Source: a virus. From it: a stretch of DNA of 64,000 nucleotides. Location of the stretch: positions 1 to 64,000 of IMG/VR virus record IMGVR_UViG_3300032307_001129. One strand, given 5' to 3'. Within the stretch, counting starts at the first letter, position 1, and each line of letters begins with the position of its first letter. A model generated the notes under the pieces. It worked only from the letters and a program-made list of their open reading frames with translations, did not search any database and was not told where the DNA came from. The translations under genes were made by a program, and so were the position numbers. Shown piece after piece: positions 9,144-18,594 of the stretch.

Positions 9144-9361
9144 AAAAAGAAAAAGAAGAAGGAGAAACTGAAACTTTCGAAATAAACATTTTTAAATACG
9201 AAACAATTAAAATGTGTTTAGAACGTATTTTAAATGAATATATTGAAATGGACGAACAAATCGTCCCTTTCTCACAAAACGAAGTTTCAGTTTCTTTTAA
9301 AATTGCGTTTAACACACTAATAAAAAATAAAATATTATTAGAAGAAGATGAATATGAATAA
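9065..9361 (+). CDS. Small conserved phage-type protein
   Basis: A 98-residue protein beginning MLEIFGKNYYIDID. It has an acidic linker followed by a helical half (KYETIKMCLERILNEYIEMD) and ends with SFKIAFNTLIKNKILLEED. It overlaps the HAD-like gene by 79 bp in another frame and the following glycosyltransferase by 14 bp, so all three are coupled. I believe relatives are common beside gp55-type genes in environmental T4-like phages, but this is recollection only. Function unknown. Confidence 0.6.
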   Translation: MLEIFGKNYYIDIDGITSKCQIQDPIKKEKEEGETETFEINIFKYETIKMCLERILNEYIEMDEQIVPFSQNEVSVSFKIAFNTLIKNKILLEEDEYE

Positions 9362-10418
9362 AGAAAATATTGAAAAATTAGAAAATTCGTTACATAATTT
9401 AATCTCTAACGAACATGTTATTTATTTTTTAACTTATGATACTAAGAATAATCCTAGAGCATCAGTTAAATATATTTATGACGTTGCATTAACATTAAAG
9501 AACAATGGATATAATGTTAAAATATTAGTTGAAGATAAAACATATCAAGGAGTACAATCATGGTTAGGAAATGATTATGATTCATTAGATGTTTTAACGA
9601 TTAAAGATGATAAAGTTGAAATAAAAATAGAAGATATTGTTGTTGTTCCAGAATATTATTCTAACATATTAGAAAACCTTTCTAATATTAAATGTACTAA
9701 AATTATGTTAGTACAACAAAAAGAATATATTTACGAAACATTACCAATTGGTAGTAGATGGATTAATTTTGGTTTTGATAAAATAATCACTACAACAGAA
9801 TCTACTAAAAAATATATAATGGAATATTTTAAAGATGTTAATGTATTTATTATTCCACCAATAATCGGAGAAAACTTTAAACCAAATGAAAAAACACCTA
9901 ATCCGACTATTTCTATTTCTTGTAGAGATAGATCAATCAATAAAAAAATTATATCAGAATTTTATTTAAAATACCCACAATTAAGATGGATAAATTTTAA
10001 AGATATGAATCAATTAACATATGAAGAATTTTCAGACGCGTTAAAAGATTCTTTTGTTTCTGTTTGGGTAGATGATGATTCAACTTTCGGTACGTTTCCA
10101 TTGGAATCCATGAAATGTGGTGTACCTGTAATTGGTAAAATACCTAAAAACGAACCGGATTGGTTAGATGAAAACGGAATGTGGACATATGATGAAAATA
10201 AAATTACTGAAATTTTAGGTAAGTATGTTATGGCTTGGATTGAAGGTGTTGAACTAACAGATGAAGTTAAACAAAAAATGAAGGATACATTGTTACCTTA
10301 TGAAAAAGAAATAACTGAAAAGAATATTACAGTTATTTTCGAATCTTTTAAAACAAATAGAATAACAGTCATAGAAAAGGCATTAGAAAAATTAAATAAC
10401 GAAGAAATAAAAGTATGA
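9348..10418 (+). CDS. Glycosyltransferase, GT-B fold
   Basis: The 356-residue protein has a GT-B arrangement: an N-terminal half with HVIYFLTYDTKNNPRASVKY, then DKIITTTESTKKY at the inter-domain strand and a C-terminal donor-binding half with DDDSTFGTFPLESMKCGVPV, typical of GT4-type enzymes. It overlaps both neighbours and its partner at 10415 is a GT2-type enzyme, so the pair probably builds the same glycan. Donor and acceptor cannot be read from the sequence. Confidence 0.8.
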   Translation: MNMNKENIEKLENSLHNLISNEHVIYFLTYDTKNNPRASVKYIYDVALTLKNNGYNVKILVEDKTYQGVQSWLGNDYDSLDVLTIKDDKVEIKIEDIVVVPEYYSNILENLSNIKCTKIMLVQQKEYIYETLPIGSRWINFGFDKIITTTESTKKYIMEYFKDVNVFIIPPIIGENFKPNEKTPNPTISISCRDRSINKKIISEFYLKYPQLRWINFKDMNQLTYEEFSDALKDSFVSVWVDDDSTFGTFPLESMKCGVPVIGKIPKNEPDWLDENGMWTYDENKITEILGKYVMAWIEGVELTDEVKQKMKDTLLPYEKEITEKNITVIFESFKTNRITVIEKALEKLNNEEIKV

Positions 10419-11197
10419 AAAATATAACAATTATTTTACCAATACATGAATGGAATGATGATTATCAAATAATGTTTGAAAACGCGATTAAATCGGTTGA
10501 AGAATTTTATAATGATGTTAAATTAATTATTGTTGGACCTAAAAATATAACATCAAATATTAATATTATATCAGATAAAATTGAATCTAAAATATTAATA
10601 AACAAAGGTGAAACTGATTTTTGTAGTCAAATAAATTTAGGAATAGATAATTGTGATACTGAATGGTTTTCAATACTTGAAATAGATGATGAATATAGAC
10701 CATCATGGTTAAAGTTTATGAATACCTATACCAAGGAAAATCCAACGGTAGATGTTTTTCTACCTATTGTTAGAGATATTAATGTTGAAGGGACTTTTTT
10801 AAGTTTCACAAACGAAGCAACTTGGGCTTATGGTTTCTCAGAAAAACAAGGGTTTTTGGATAATGAAGCACTTTTAGACTATCAAAATTTTCAAATTAGT
10901 GGTGGTTTATATAGAACATCAGTTATTAAAGAATACGGTAAATTAAAAGATAATATAAAATTAACTTTTGGATATGAGTTTTTATTAAGACTAACACATA
11001 ATGGTATATCTATTATGACTATACCAAAAATAGGATATCAACATGTAAATTTTAGGGAAAATTCATTATTTTGGTCATATAAAAATGATGATAAATTAAA
11101 AATATCTGAAGAAGAAGTTAAATTTTGGTTAGATACGGCAAAAAAAGAATTCTTTTTTAAAAATAAACGAGATATATTGAATTATGTAAAAAATTAA
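10415..11197 (+). CDS. Glycosyltransferase, GT2-like
   Basis: A 260-residue GT-A fold enzyme: the N-terminus (ITIILPIHEWN) is the first strand of the nucleotide-binding fold, INLGIDNCDTEWFSILEIDDE holds the metal-binding acidic motif (DDE, DxD-like), and ISGGLYRTSV is the acceptor-side loop. It starts 4 nt inside the end of the preceding glycosyltransferase and lies 2 nt before the late sigma factor gene. Confidence 0.8.
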   Translation: MKNITIILPIHEWNDDYQIMFENAIKSVEEFYNDVKLIIVGPKNITSNINIISDKIESKILINKGETDFCSQINLGIDNCDTEWFSILEIDDEYRPSWLKFMNTYTKENPTVDVFLPIVRDINVEGTFLSFTNEATWAYGFSEKQGFLDNEALLDYQNFQISGGLYRTSVIKEYGKLKDNIKLTFGYEFLLRLTHNGISIMTIPKIGYQHVNFRENSLFWSYKNDDKLKISEEEVKFWLDTAKKEFFFKNKRDILNYVKN

Positions 11198-11199
11198 TA

Positions 11200-11898
11200 A
11201 TGCCCCGTAAGAGAACCCAAAAAGTGTATTTTGGGGAGGACCAAGAAAAAGCGGTGGTGAGATATTTAGAATCCGAATCCGAAATAGAAAAGAATAAGAT
11301 ATTCAATGAATATTTAAAAGAACCTCTCATTATAATGGTCGAATCTATTATTCGACGTTATAAATTATATCGAAAAGATTTAGATTTTTCAGATATACAT
11401 AGTGATACTATGTCTTTTTTAATTACAAAGATTAATAAATTCGACCACACAAAAAATCATAAAGCATATTCTTATTTTGGAACAATATGTAAAAATTATT
11501 TGATGGGTGCGATACAAAAAGATACAAAAGAAACAAATAGAAATGTTTCTTATGAAGATATTTCTTCTGATATAGAAGAAAATTTTAAATATTCTTACGT
11601 TATTGATGAAAATTTTATTGATTATGAAGACGTTGTAGTTAAAATCACCATAAAAATGGAAGAGTTTATGGAAAAAGAAGATTTAACAGAGAACGAAGAA
11701 AAATTAGGTTACGCTCTTTTAGAAATTTTTTCAAATTTTGATAAAATATTTCAAGTAGGTGATGGAAATAAATTTAATAAAAATTTAATTTTACTTTCAT
11801 TACGTGAAATGACATCATTATCTACAAAAGAGATAAGGATATGTATGAAAAAGTTTAAAAAACTTTATAAAGGAATTATTTTAAATTTCATAAATTAA
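11200..11898 (+). CDS. g55: gp55-like late-transcription sigma factor
   Basis: The 232-residue protein resembles T4 gp55, the divergent sigma-70 relative that directs host RNA polymerase to late promoters. A conserved-region-2-like segment spans about residues 55-110: DFSDIHSDTMSFLITKIN, then KFDHTKNHKAYSYFGTICKN and a basic stretch AIQKDTKETNRNVSY, as in gp55 proteins. A second helical part near the C-terminus is longer than in T4 gp55 (185 residues). The TATTTATA motifs seen here are the likely targets (inference). The gene is preceded by two glycosyltransferases and followed by a late-type motif. Confidence 0.8.
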   Translation: MPRKRTQKVYFGEDQEKAVVRYLESESEIEKNKIFNEYLKEPLIIMVESIIRRYKLYRKDLDFSDIHSDTMSFLITKINKFDHTKNHKAYSYFGTICKNYLMGAIQKDTKETNRNVSYEDISSDIEENFKYSYVIDENFIDYEDVVVKITIKMEEFMEKEDLTENEEKLGYALLEIFSNFDKIFQVGDGNKFNKNLILLSLREMTSLSTKEIRICMKKFKKLYKGIILNFIN

Positions 11899-11907
11899 AA
11901 TAATATA

Positions 11908-11915
11908 TATTTATC
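11908..11915 (+). promoter_or_regulatory. Late-type TATTTATC motif
   Basis: This one-base variant of TATTTATA ends 5 nt before the ATG at 11921 and heads the baseplate-type operon 11921-15996. Confidence 0.45.
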
Positions 11916-11920
11916 ATATT

Positions 11921-12298
11921 ATGAGAGAAAGAAAAAATTTAATATCACTAAATACAGATTCTGCATTAGCTTTAATGCAGGAAATTTACAATGATATTGT
12001 GGAACAAAAAAATACTGCGTCAATGATAACAAAAAAAATGTTATCATTTATGAAAGATTCTGAAGATATGAGTGTTATTGGCCCAGTGATAAAAGAACAA
12101 CAAAAAATTTTAAATGATTGTACTGAAAAGAAAATTTCACTAGTTAAACTTCAAAGTGCATTATTAAAACAAACTCAAGGATCTGGTTCAAATTCTAATA
12201 TGGGTAAATTACAATTGACTGAAGATGATAAACTTTTGTTAGAAAAGTTAATGTCTGAACCTGACAACGAATCAAACGATGGTGTTTATAAATTATAA
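11921..12298 (+). CDS. Helical hypothetical protein
   Basis: A 125-residue protein, largely alpha-helical and possibly coiled coil over residues 10-90, with a Gly/Ser linker (QGSGSNSNMG) before an acidic C-terminal helix. It is the first gene of an operon containing the OB-fold hub protein and overlaps the next start by one base (TAATG). A structural or assembly role is likely but unproven. Confidence 0.6.
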   Translation: MRERKNLISLNTDSALALMQEIYNDIVEQKNTASMITKKMLSFMKDSEDMSVIGPVIKEQQKILNDCTEKKISLVKLQSALLKQTQGSGSNSNMGKLQLTEDDKLLLEKLMSEPDNESNDGVYKL

Positions 12299-14241
12299 TG
12301 AGTAAATTAAGAAATACTAAAAATTCTCTTTTTTCATTAATTGAAGGTATAAAAAAAATTAATGATGACCCAAAAGGATTTTCAAATTCATTTGAAAATA
12401 AATATCCTAAAAATATACCATCAACAAACGATTTTGTCGGTAAGAAACTTGATAGTTTAAAACAAAGAAAAAACCAAAAAAAAGAAAATAAAAAAGATAT
12501 TTTCAGTGAAATTTTAGAAGTTGTTGAACAATTTTTAAGTGTTGACAAAAAAACTAAACAATCTGAAATATCACAAAGTGGTTCTACTGTAAATTCAGAA
12601 AAAAACAACGTCAAAAAAAAAATAAACAGACACGCAATAAGTGCAAGTGAAAAGGCTTTAGCGTCAGCTAAAGAAATAGTAATAAAAAGGTTGTCCGAAT
12701 CTTTATTTGTTGGTGATGGAATTTGTGGTACAAACAGACCTATTACTGGTGACACAATAAACTTAAGACCTGAAGAATTCGATTTATTAAACATTTTAAC
12801 TGTTGATCCGGTATCATCATTAGGTCAAATTGTTTATGAGCCTAAATCACCAGAAAGAAATAAACAAAAAGTTAATAGAGAATTATATACCATATTTAGT
12901 GGAGGTACATATGATTTTATTTCTAATAACGATAATACATTATTTACAACTACTTGGGATGTAAACAATCAACATTATAAATTTTCAGGATTAACACAAG
13001 GGAATGTTTCTGGTATAAAAGTACAAGATTTTATATCTGATTATTATTCATCAATAGAGTTTCCTGAAATAAATGATATAATAAAAACCTCAATGTTACT
13101 AACTATTCAGGGGGGTCAAAATAGTGGTAAAACTATTCAATTTGATAAATCATTAAATCTTGTCGATAGGTTATTAAAAAAGTTACTTTCTGTTTGTGGT
13201 TCAGATACAAAAAAAGATGAACTTAAAAATCAAAACGCCGTTGATATGTTTGACGAAAACGAAGAAGATATCGAATCTTACTTTGATTTTGATGATGTTG
13301 AAGGAATTGATTTAGATGATGAAAATTTAAGATATAGAGGGGTTTTAAAATTTAAAGATTGTTATAATTTTGAAATAGATGTTGATGACACACATATGGA
13401 AGATTTTGTTTATTTAGTAAAAAATAAACAAGCTAAAAAAGTTATTGATGATGTCTTAACTAAAGTTGCTACCGATGCTAATGAACAATCTAATAATTCA
13501 TTAAAAATACCCGATTTATTTTCTAATTTAATAAATAACTTTATACTTAATTTACCTAAGGCATTAATAATGTCTGTATTGTCTGCAAAAATGTTTTTAC
13601 CTTTAATTATTCTTTACAAATATTTTAAAATGGCGTCACTAAATGTTATTTTAAATGTTAAAGATTTAATTAAAAAATTTAATAAAGCCATTTTTAATAT
13701 TGTAAAAGATTTATTTTGGTTATTCATAAATGAATTTTGGAGACTCATTAAAATAGATTTAATTGCGTTTGTAACTAAATTAGTAAAAAAAATAATTAAA
13801 GAAAAATATAAAAGATATGTCCTTATTGTTTCATCTTTAATAAATCTATTAAAGAGTGTTCAGCAAACAAATGTTGATAATTGTTTCAGTATTTTTGAAT
13901 TAATACTTAAAACTATTAATGGAGCAATTAATATGAAAGGTCCAATATCGATACCTTCTGTTTTATTATTCACTGCTGATTTAAGTTCAGGATATAGTAA
14001 AGAACGTGCTTTTTTAAGTATTGTTGAAAAAATGTCTTCTCTTGGTGTTAATACAGGTCCAATATATGGTGAAGATAATCAGTTATTAACCATAGTAAAA
14101 TCTATAATTGATGGACATATTGAAGAGGAGGATACAAATTCTTTTGTAAAAATAGTACTAAAAGGTGGGTATTTACCAGGACCTTTAGGTGGTGCGGTAA
14201 TACCTCCAGGTGTAATTACTGGTGTTGGTAAAAAAATATAA
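12298..14241 (+). CDS. Large virion/baseplate-region protein with hydrophobic helices
   Basis: This 647-residue protein is not matched to a T4 gene. Residues 1-130 are Lys/Ser-rich and probably disordered, then comes a globular, beta-like region with GDGICGTNRPITGDTINLRP, an acidic middle (about 310-360), and a long helical hydrophobic stretch at about 410-530. The tail is Gly/Pro-rich (YLPGPLGGAVIPPGVITG). Position directly before the OB-fold baseplate protein suggests a baseplate or tail role. LSLIEG near residue 17 also fits an [L/I]xE cleavage site. Confidence 0.6.
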   Translation: MSKLRNTKNSLFSLIEGIKKINDDPKGFSNSFENKYPKNIPSTNDFVGKKLDSLKQRKNQKKENKKDIFSEILEVVEQFLSVDKKTKQSEISQSGSTVNSEKNNVKKKINRHAISASEKALASAKEIVIKRLSESLFVGDGICGTNRPITGDTINLRPEEFDLLNILTVDPVSSLGQIVYEPKSPERNKQKVNRELYTIFSGGTYDFISNNDNTLFTTTWDVNNQHYKFSGLTQGNVSGIKVQDFISDYYSSIEFPEINDIIKTSMLLTIQGGQNSGKTIQFDKSLNLVDRLLKKLLSVCGSDTKKDELKNQNAVDMFDENEEDIESYFDFDDVEGIDLDDENLRYRGVLKFKDCYNFEIDVDDTHMEDFVYLVKNKQAKKVIDDVLTKVATDANEQSNNSLKIPDLFSNLINNFILNLPKALIMSVLSAKMFLPLIILYKYFKMASLNVILNVKDLIKKFNKAIFNIVKDLFWLFINEFWRLIKIDLIAFVTKLVKKIIKEKYKRYVLIVSSLINLLKSVQQTNVDNCFSIFELILKTINGAINMKGPISIPSVLLFTADLSSGYSKERAFLSIVEKMSSLGVNTGPIYGEDNQLLTIVKSIIDGHIEEEDTNSFVKIVLKGGYLPGPLGGAVIPPGVITGVGKKI

Positions 14242-14242
14242 C

Positions 14243-14443
14243 ATGGAAAAGAATAGGATAATAGAAATTATTAACGATATAAAAGATAAACCTAATAAAG
14301 ATTTATTAGAATGTGAATTTATTCTTTTTGAAGAATATGAAAAAACAAAAGAAATAGTTGTAGAACTAACTAAACATATGGACACAATAGAAGAAATGCA
14401 TTCTAAAATTATTTCTGAAATTGAGAAAAGAAAAAATTTATGA
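14243..14443 (+). CDS. Small coiled-coil protein
   Basis: A 66-residue acidic helical protein with heptad-like spacing throughout. The frame is open from a GTG at 14222, but the ATG at 14243, two bases after the stop of the previous gene, is the better start. Its end overlaps the next gene by 4 nt. Possible chaperone or assembly factor for its neighbours; function not assigned. Confidence 0.6.
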   Translation: MEKNRIIEIINDIKDKPNKDLLECEFILFEEYEKTKEIVVELTKHMDTIEEMHSKIISEIEKRKNL

Positions 14444-15996
14444 AATTAATAGATATTGGTATTTGTATTGATAATGAAGATCCTAAAGCGATGGGTAGGA
14501 TTCGTTGTATTGATTATGAGGATTATGTTTCAGGAAAAGAAAATTATAGAAAATATACTCCATGGAGTGAAGAAGATCCATTCATTGCGTTACCTTTTTT
14601 ACCGAACAATATAAATTTTATTCCTGAGAATTTTCAAGCGGTAAAAATTTTAAGGTATAATACAGAAAAAACAACAGTAAACCAAGAATATATTGCGGGT
14701 CCATTTACCACAAGATTCGATTTTAATGGTCAAACATATTCAGAACAAGTTAGTCCAACTACTTTTGGTTCAGGAGTAAAAGATAAAATTGATGTATTAT
14801 CTAATGGTAAATTACCAAAAGATAGTGAAAATATGTTAGCTAAAAATACTGACTATTCCATTTCAGGTAAATTTGGTTCTGATATTTTATTAACTGAAGA
14901 TGGTTTAGTTTTAAGGGGTGGAAAGTTAATTTCTAAACAATCCTCATCAAAAGAACAAAGAAAAAAACTTTTTAATTATCCATTATCTTCTAAGAAAGTT
15001 GCTAAATTACAATTAAAAAAATTTTCAGAAAAAAAAGTTTTAGTTGAAGAAGAAAAAATCACCACAACATATGAAAATGTAAATCTAAAATATGTTATTG
15101 AATATGGTATTAATAGTATTACCAACCCAAATACTATTAATTTTTATATATATAAAATAAATACAAATGTTTATGGTGAATTATTTAAAACAAATTATTT
15201 CACTGAATTTACTGAATTACCTATAAATTCTTATATTTTATTAAATAACGACAATACCAATAGTACACCAACATTAACTGTTGATATGTTAAGTAAAGTG
15301 GATTTTAGTGGGAGTACATTAGAAAGTAAAATAATACAAATATGTTCTGAAATAAGGACAACATTAACCAATATAAAAGATAATGGATTTATTGGTTTGT
15401 TTAATTCAGAAATAAATAAAAAATTTGATGGTCCTGAAGATTTAAATAATATTTATCCTTTTTTCTTTAGACCGACATATTCATTAAGGACATTACCAAC
15501 ATCTAATCCAACAGAATTAAACACTAAAAATAATTTATTATTAGGTGTTAAATTATCTAAAAATATACAACAAAGTAGTTTAGTTTGGTCTAACACATCT
15601 TTCTCATCTAGACCTATTTTTAAAACAGAAAAAATAAAAAATTTAAAAAAAGATAATACATCAAAAGAACAAACATTTGGTAGTATAACATCTGATAAAA
15701 TATATTTAGTATCTACTGACACTAATTTCACTAACAAAACAATTGAGTTTGATAAGTTAAATAGTTATGAATATGAACAAGATGATTATTTAAGTAAAAT
15801 TGACCCTAATACATACGCGACAGTTAGGGGTGAAAATTTATATAACGTTTTAGTGGCTTTTAAAAATTTAATGGATAGTCATATCCATAACATAAATCAA
15901 CCTTTATCTAAAGGAGATGAAAACTGGATTATATTGGATAATTTAATGTCCACATTAGAAAATGAGTTATTAAACAAGTCAATTAGAATCAACTAA
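14440..15996 (+). CDS. Baseplate hub protein with gp5-like OB fold
   Basis: The N-terminal 90 residues look like the OB-fold of T4 gp5/VgrG-type hub proteins: IGICIDNEDPKAMGRIRC, then WSEEDPFIALPFLP and a later strand EYIAGPF. A second landmark, GKFGSDILLTEDGLVLRGGK (about 144-163), resembles the strands that follow the OB fold in such proteins. The C-terminal 60 residues are helical with HIHNIN. No lysozyme domain is visible, unlike T4 gp5. The protein should sit at the tail tip below the tube; this is inferred from the fold. Confidence 0.65.
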   Translation: MKLIDIGICIDNEDPKAMGRIRCIDYEDYVSGKENYRKYTPWSEEDPFIALPFLPNNINFIPENFQAVKILRYNTEKTTVNQEYIAGPFTTRFDFNGQTYSEQVSPTTFGSGVKDKIDVLSNGKLPKDSENMLAKNTDYSISGKFGSDILLTEDGLVLRGGKLISKQSSSKEQRKKLFNYPLSSKKVAKLQLKKFSEKKVLVEEEKITTTYENVNLKYVIEYGINSITNPNTINFYIYKINTNVYGELFKTNYFTEFTELPINSYILLNNDNTNSTPTLTVDMLSKVDFSGSTLESKIIQICSEIRTTLTNIKDNGFIGLFNSEINKKFDGPEDLNNIYPFFFRPTYSLRTLPTSNPTELNTKNNLLLGVKLSKNIQQSSLVWSNTSFSSRPIFKTEKIKNLKKDNTSKEQTFGSITSDKIYLVSTDTNFTNKTIEFDKLNSYEYEQDDYLSKIDPNTYATVRGENLYNVLVAFKNLMDSHIHNINQPLSKGDENWIILDNLMSTLENELLNKSIRIN

Positions 15997-16001
15997 TGAT
16001 A

Positions 16002-16009
16002 TATTTATA
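16002..16009 (+). promoter_or_regulatory. Late-type TATTTATA motif
   Basis: A perfect TATTTATA lies 11 nt before the ATG at 16021, within an otherwise short intergenic gap. Confidence 0.5.
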
Positions 16010-16020
16010 TAATAAAAAAT

Positions 16021-17397
16021 ATGTCTTATTTCCGTTCGTATTTTGAAAAAAATAACACTATAATAAAAAATTATGGTGTAAACACCGCAAAAAATCCTAC
16101 TACCGATATTTTTTATGGATCAGGATTTTCTAAATATTTATTTAAAGTTGATTTTTCCGATTTAATAACAAAAATTCAAAATGGTGATTTAGTAAATAAT
16201 ACTAATACTAGACATTATTTAAAAATGACTAATACTATATTCGGTGATCCTAAATTGATAGGGGAAAAAAGAAACACTGGAAAACAAAGAACAACATCAT
16301 TTGATTTAATACTTTTTAAAATTTCAGAAAATTGGGATGAGGGTATTGGATTTGATTATGAAGATGGTGGATATGATTTCACGTATGGTAATAATACTTT
16401 CGATGAGCGTCCATCAAATTGGTTTAATAGAACAACGTTAAATGAGTGGACAATTCCTGGTGTCTATTCAACATCACCAACAATATTAACAACAATTCAT
16501 TTTGATAATGGTAACGAAAATATCGACGTAGACATCACTGACTACGTTAATGGTATTATTGTATCAGGTAATACTAATCATGGATTAGGATTAGCCTTTG
16601 CCGTCTTATATCAAGATATTAATGATGAATATGACCAATCTGTTTCATTTTTCACCAAATACACACAAACATTTTATGAACCTTTTGTAGAATCTGTTTT
16701 TAATGATTTAATAGAAGATAATCGACAAAATTTTATTGCAGAAAAAGAAAATAATCTTTTTCTATATGTTACAAAGGGAAGTAATTTTTACGATTTAGAT
16801 GAATTACCTATCGTTGATATTTTAAATAGTTCAGGAACCCCAATTACGGGACTTACAGGGTTAACAACAACTAAGATTAAAAAGGGGACATATAAAGTTA
16901 GTTTTGGTATTACGGGTGAACTATGTGATGGAAAAAGATTTTTTTATGATAAATGGAAAAATTTAAATATTGATGATGTGTCAATATCAGATGTCACACA
17001 AAAATTCGTGCCTAAACCATTTTCCAGTTATTATTCATTTGGGTCAAATCCAACAGAATCACAAAATTTCATTATACAATTTTCAGGAATAAAACAAAAT
17101 GATAAAATTATAAGAGGTGAATTAAAAAAGATTGTTATCGATTTTAAATCAATCGAAATTTCTAAATCACAATTATTTGAAAACGTTTTTTATAGAATAT
17201 TTATAAAAGAAGGTAAAACTAACGTTATTGTTTATGATTGGACTAAATTAGATATGACAACTAATGAAAATTCGTTCTATTTAGATACATCATTTATGAT
17301 ACCTAGAGAGTATTTTATGGAATTTAAAGCGTTAACATATACTGAGGAAATTTTTTATCCTAACTATATTAAATTTGAAATAATTTCAGAAAAATAA
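16021..17397 (+). CDS. Virion structural protein with DNRLRE-like domain
   Basis: In this 458-residue protein residues about 90-200 resemble DNRLRE-type jelly-roll domains: FKISENWDEGIGFD, then NWFNRTTLNEWTIPG and a VDITDYVNGII strand, followed by a short loop with NHGLGLAFAV. The second half is beta-rich with no recognised domain. Such modules occur in tail-fibre and wall-anchored proteins. It has its own late-type motif and follows the hub gene, so a tail or fibre-attachment role is likely. Confidence 0.6.
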   Translation: MSYFRSYFEKNNTIIKNYGVNTAKNPTTDIFYGSGFSKYLFKVDFSDLITKIQNGDLVNNTNTRHYLKMTNTIFGDPKLIGEKRNTGKQRTTSFDLILFKISENWDEGIGFDYEDGGYDFTYGNNTFDERPSNWFNRTTLNEWTIPGVYSTSPTILTTIHFDNGNENIDVDITDYVNGIIVSGNTNHGLGLAFAVLYQDINDEYDQSVSFFTKYTQTFYEPFVESVFNDLIEDNRQNFIAEKENNLFLYVTKGSNFYDLDELPIVDILNSSGTPITGLTGLTTTKIKKGTYKVSFGITGELCDGKRFFYDKWKNLNIDDVSISDVTQKFVPKPFSSYYSFGSNPTESQNFIIQFSGIKQNDKIIRGELKKIVIDFKSIEISKSQLFENVFYRIFIKEGKTNVIVYDWTKLDMTTNENSFYLDTSFMIPREYFMEFKALTYTEEIFYPNYIKFEIISEK

Positions 17398-17407
17398 ATT
17401 TAAAATT

Positions 17408-18079
17408 ATGAAAAATATTAATATAATTATTAAGAAAGAATTAAAAAAAATAACTGAATCAAAAGAAAATTTTATTTTATTTGAACAGACTAAACCGGTA
17501 CAAAAAAATGATTTTTCTAATACTGATAATTTAGTTGATGTAGTATCAGCGGCTATAGACGTTATTCCTGGTATTGGTAATTTAATTTCTACTGGTATTG
17601 ATATTACACATGGTTTAACCTATATATTAAGATATTTTTCTGCAAAAAATGATGAAGAAAAATTATCATTTTTTCTTAAAGCTTTTATTACGTTTACGAC
17701 TTCTTTTATTCCTGTTGGTGGTAATGTTATTAATTTAACTTCAAATGTGGCAATAAAACAAGTTTTACAAAAAACACCAAAAGAAATTCTTTTAGTTGGT
17801 CAAAAATTAGGTTTAATAAAACAGACAACAATTTTTTTACAAAAAGGAAAATGGAAATATTCATTATTATTATTGTTAATAAAAATTTTTAAAAATACTT
17901 TAGTTGATGTGTTTATTAAAGTAATAAATTTATTAGATGATATAATAAAAAAAATAAATAAAAAAAATCCCGTTCAACTCAAAATATTTAATTCTTTAAT
18001 TAATTTTAAAAATACTTTAGAAGAATTAAAAGTAGATATTAATACGGTATATTTAATAAGTCAAAAATTAAAATATTAA
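17408..18079 (+). CDS. Probable internal virion protein with toxin-like hydrophobic module
   Basis: The first 20 residues form a basic amphipathic helix ending in ITE (residues 18-20), a plausible prohead-protease site. Residues about 50-110 hold two glycine/proline-bracketed hydrophobic segments, VIPGIGNLISTGIDITHGL and TSFIPVGGNVINL, separated by a short charged helix. This layout recalls the pre-toxin hydrophobic modules of polymorphic toxins and recurs in the genes at 46207 and 49658. The C-terminal half is Lys-rich and helical. Membrane insertion during DNA ejection is a hypothesis. Confidence 0.55.
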   Translation: MKNINIIIKKELKKITESKENFILFEQTKPVQKNDFSNTDNLVDVVSAAIDVIPGIGNLISTGIDITHGLTYILRYFSAKNDEEKLSFFLKAFITFTTSFIPVGGNVINLTSNVAIKQVLQKTPKEILLVGQKLGLIKQTTIFLQKGKWKYSLLLLLIKIFKNTLVDVFIKVINLLDDIIKKINKKNPVQLKIFNSLINFKNTLEELKVDINTVYLISQKLKY

Positions 18080-18083
18080 AATT

Positions 18084-18566
18084 ATGAAAAATATTAAAAC
18101 AATTATTAAAAAACAATTAAAAAATTTATCCGAATCTGCTTATAGTGAAGAGAATTATATGTTTTTTCAAAATATCTCTCAAATACATAGACAATGTGAG
18201 ATTTTATTAAAAATGGATGAGAATGAAGTCGATTCAATCTTACAAAATGGACATGATTGGGCAGATGACCATATTTCAGAAGCTAAAACAAATATTGACC
18301 AAGTTTTCGATTTTTTAATGAATGAAACTGAAAGTACAGATAAAAAACCTAAAATGGATTCAAGATTAGAACCAAACATGGATACATTTAGTTTAAATGA
18401 AAATGAAGTGATTGATGAGTCTAAAAATAAACCAACTAACCCTAAACTATGGGCGGCGTCTTTAGCTTGGGCTAAAACCAAATATGATGTTTGTCCAAGT
18501 GCATATTGTAATGGTGCTGCAGCTAAAAGATATAAATCAAAAGGTGGTGGATGGAGAAAAAAGTAA
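18084..18566 (+). CDS. Probable packaged protein with PSAY/GGGWR tail motif
   Basis: The start of this 160-residue protein (MKNIKTIIKKQLKNLSES) is nearly the same as that of the gene just upstream, and LSE at 15-17 fits the prohead-protease rule. The C-terminal 40 residues carry the pattern NPKLWAASLAWAKTKYDV, then CPSAYCNGAAAKRYKSKGGG and WRKK; this basic motif is widespread in small phage proteins as far as I recall, with unknown function. The middle is acidic and disordered. Confidence 0.6.
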   Translation: MKNIKTIIKKQLKNLSESAYSEENYMFFQNISQIHRQCEILLKMDENEVDSILQNGHDWADDHISEAKTNIDQVFDFLMNETESTDKKPKMDSRLEPNMDTFSLNENEVIDESKNKPTNPKLWAASLAWAKTKYDVCPSAYCNGAAAKRYKSKGGGWRKK

Positions 18567-18594
18567 ATTAAGGATAAAAATATAAATTAATATT

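Noticed and set aside
12195-12794. A 199-codon minus-strand frame
   Set aside because: It is the shadow of the genes at 11921 and 12298, and its predicted product is a Phe/Leu/Ser-rich antisense-type peptide without domains.
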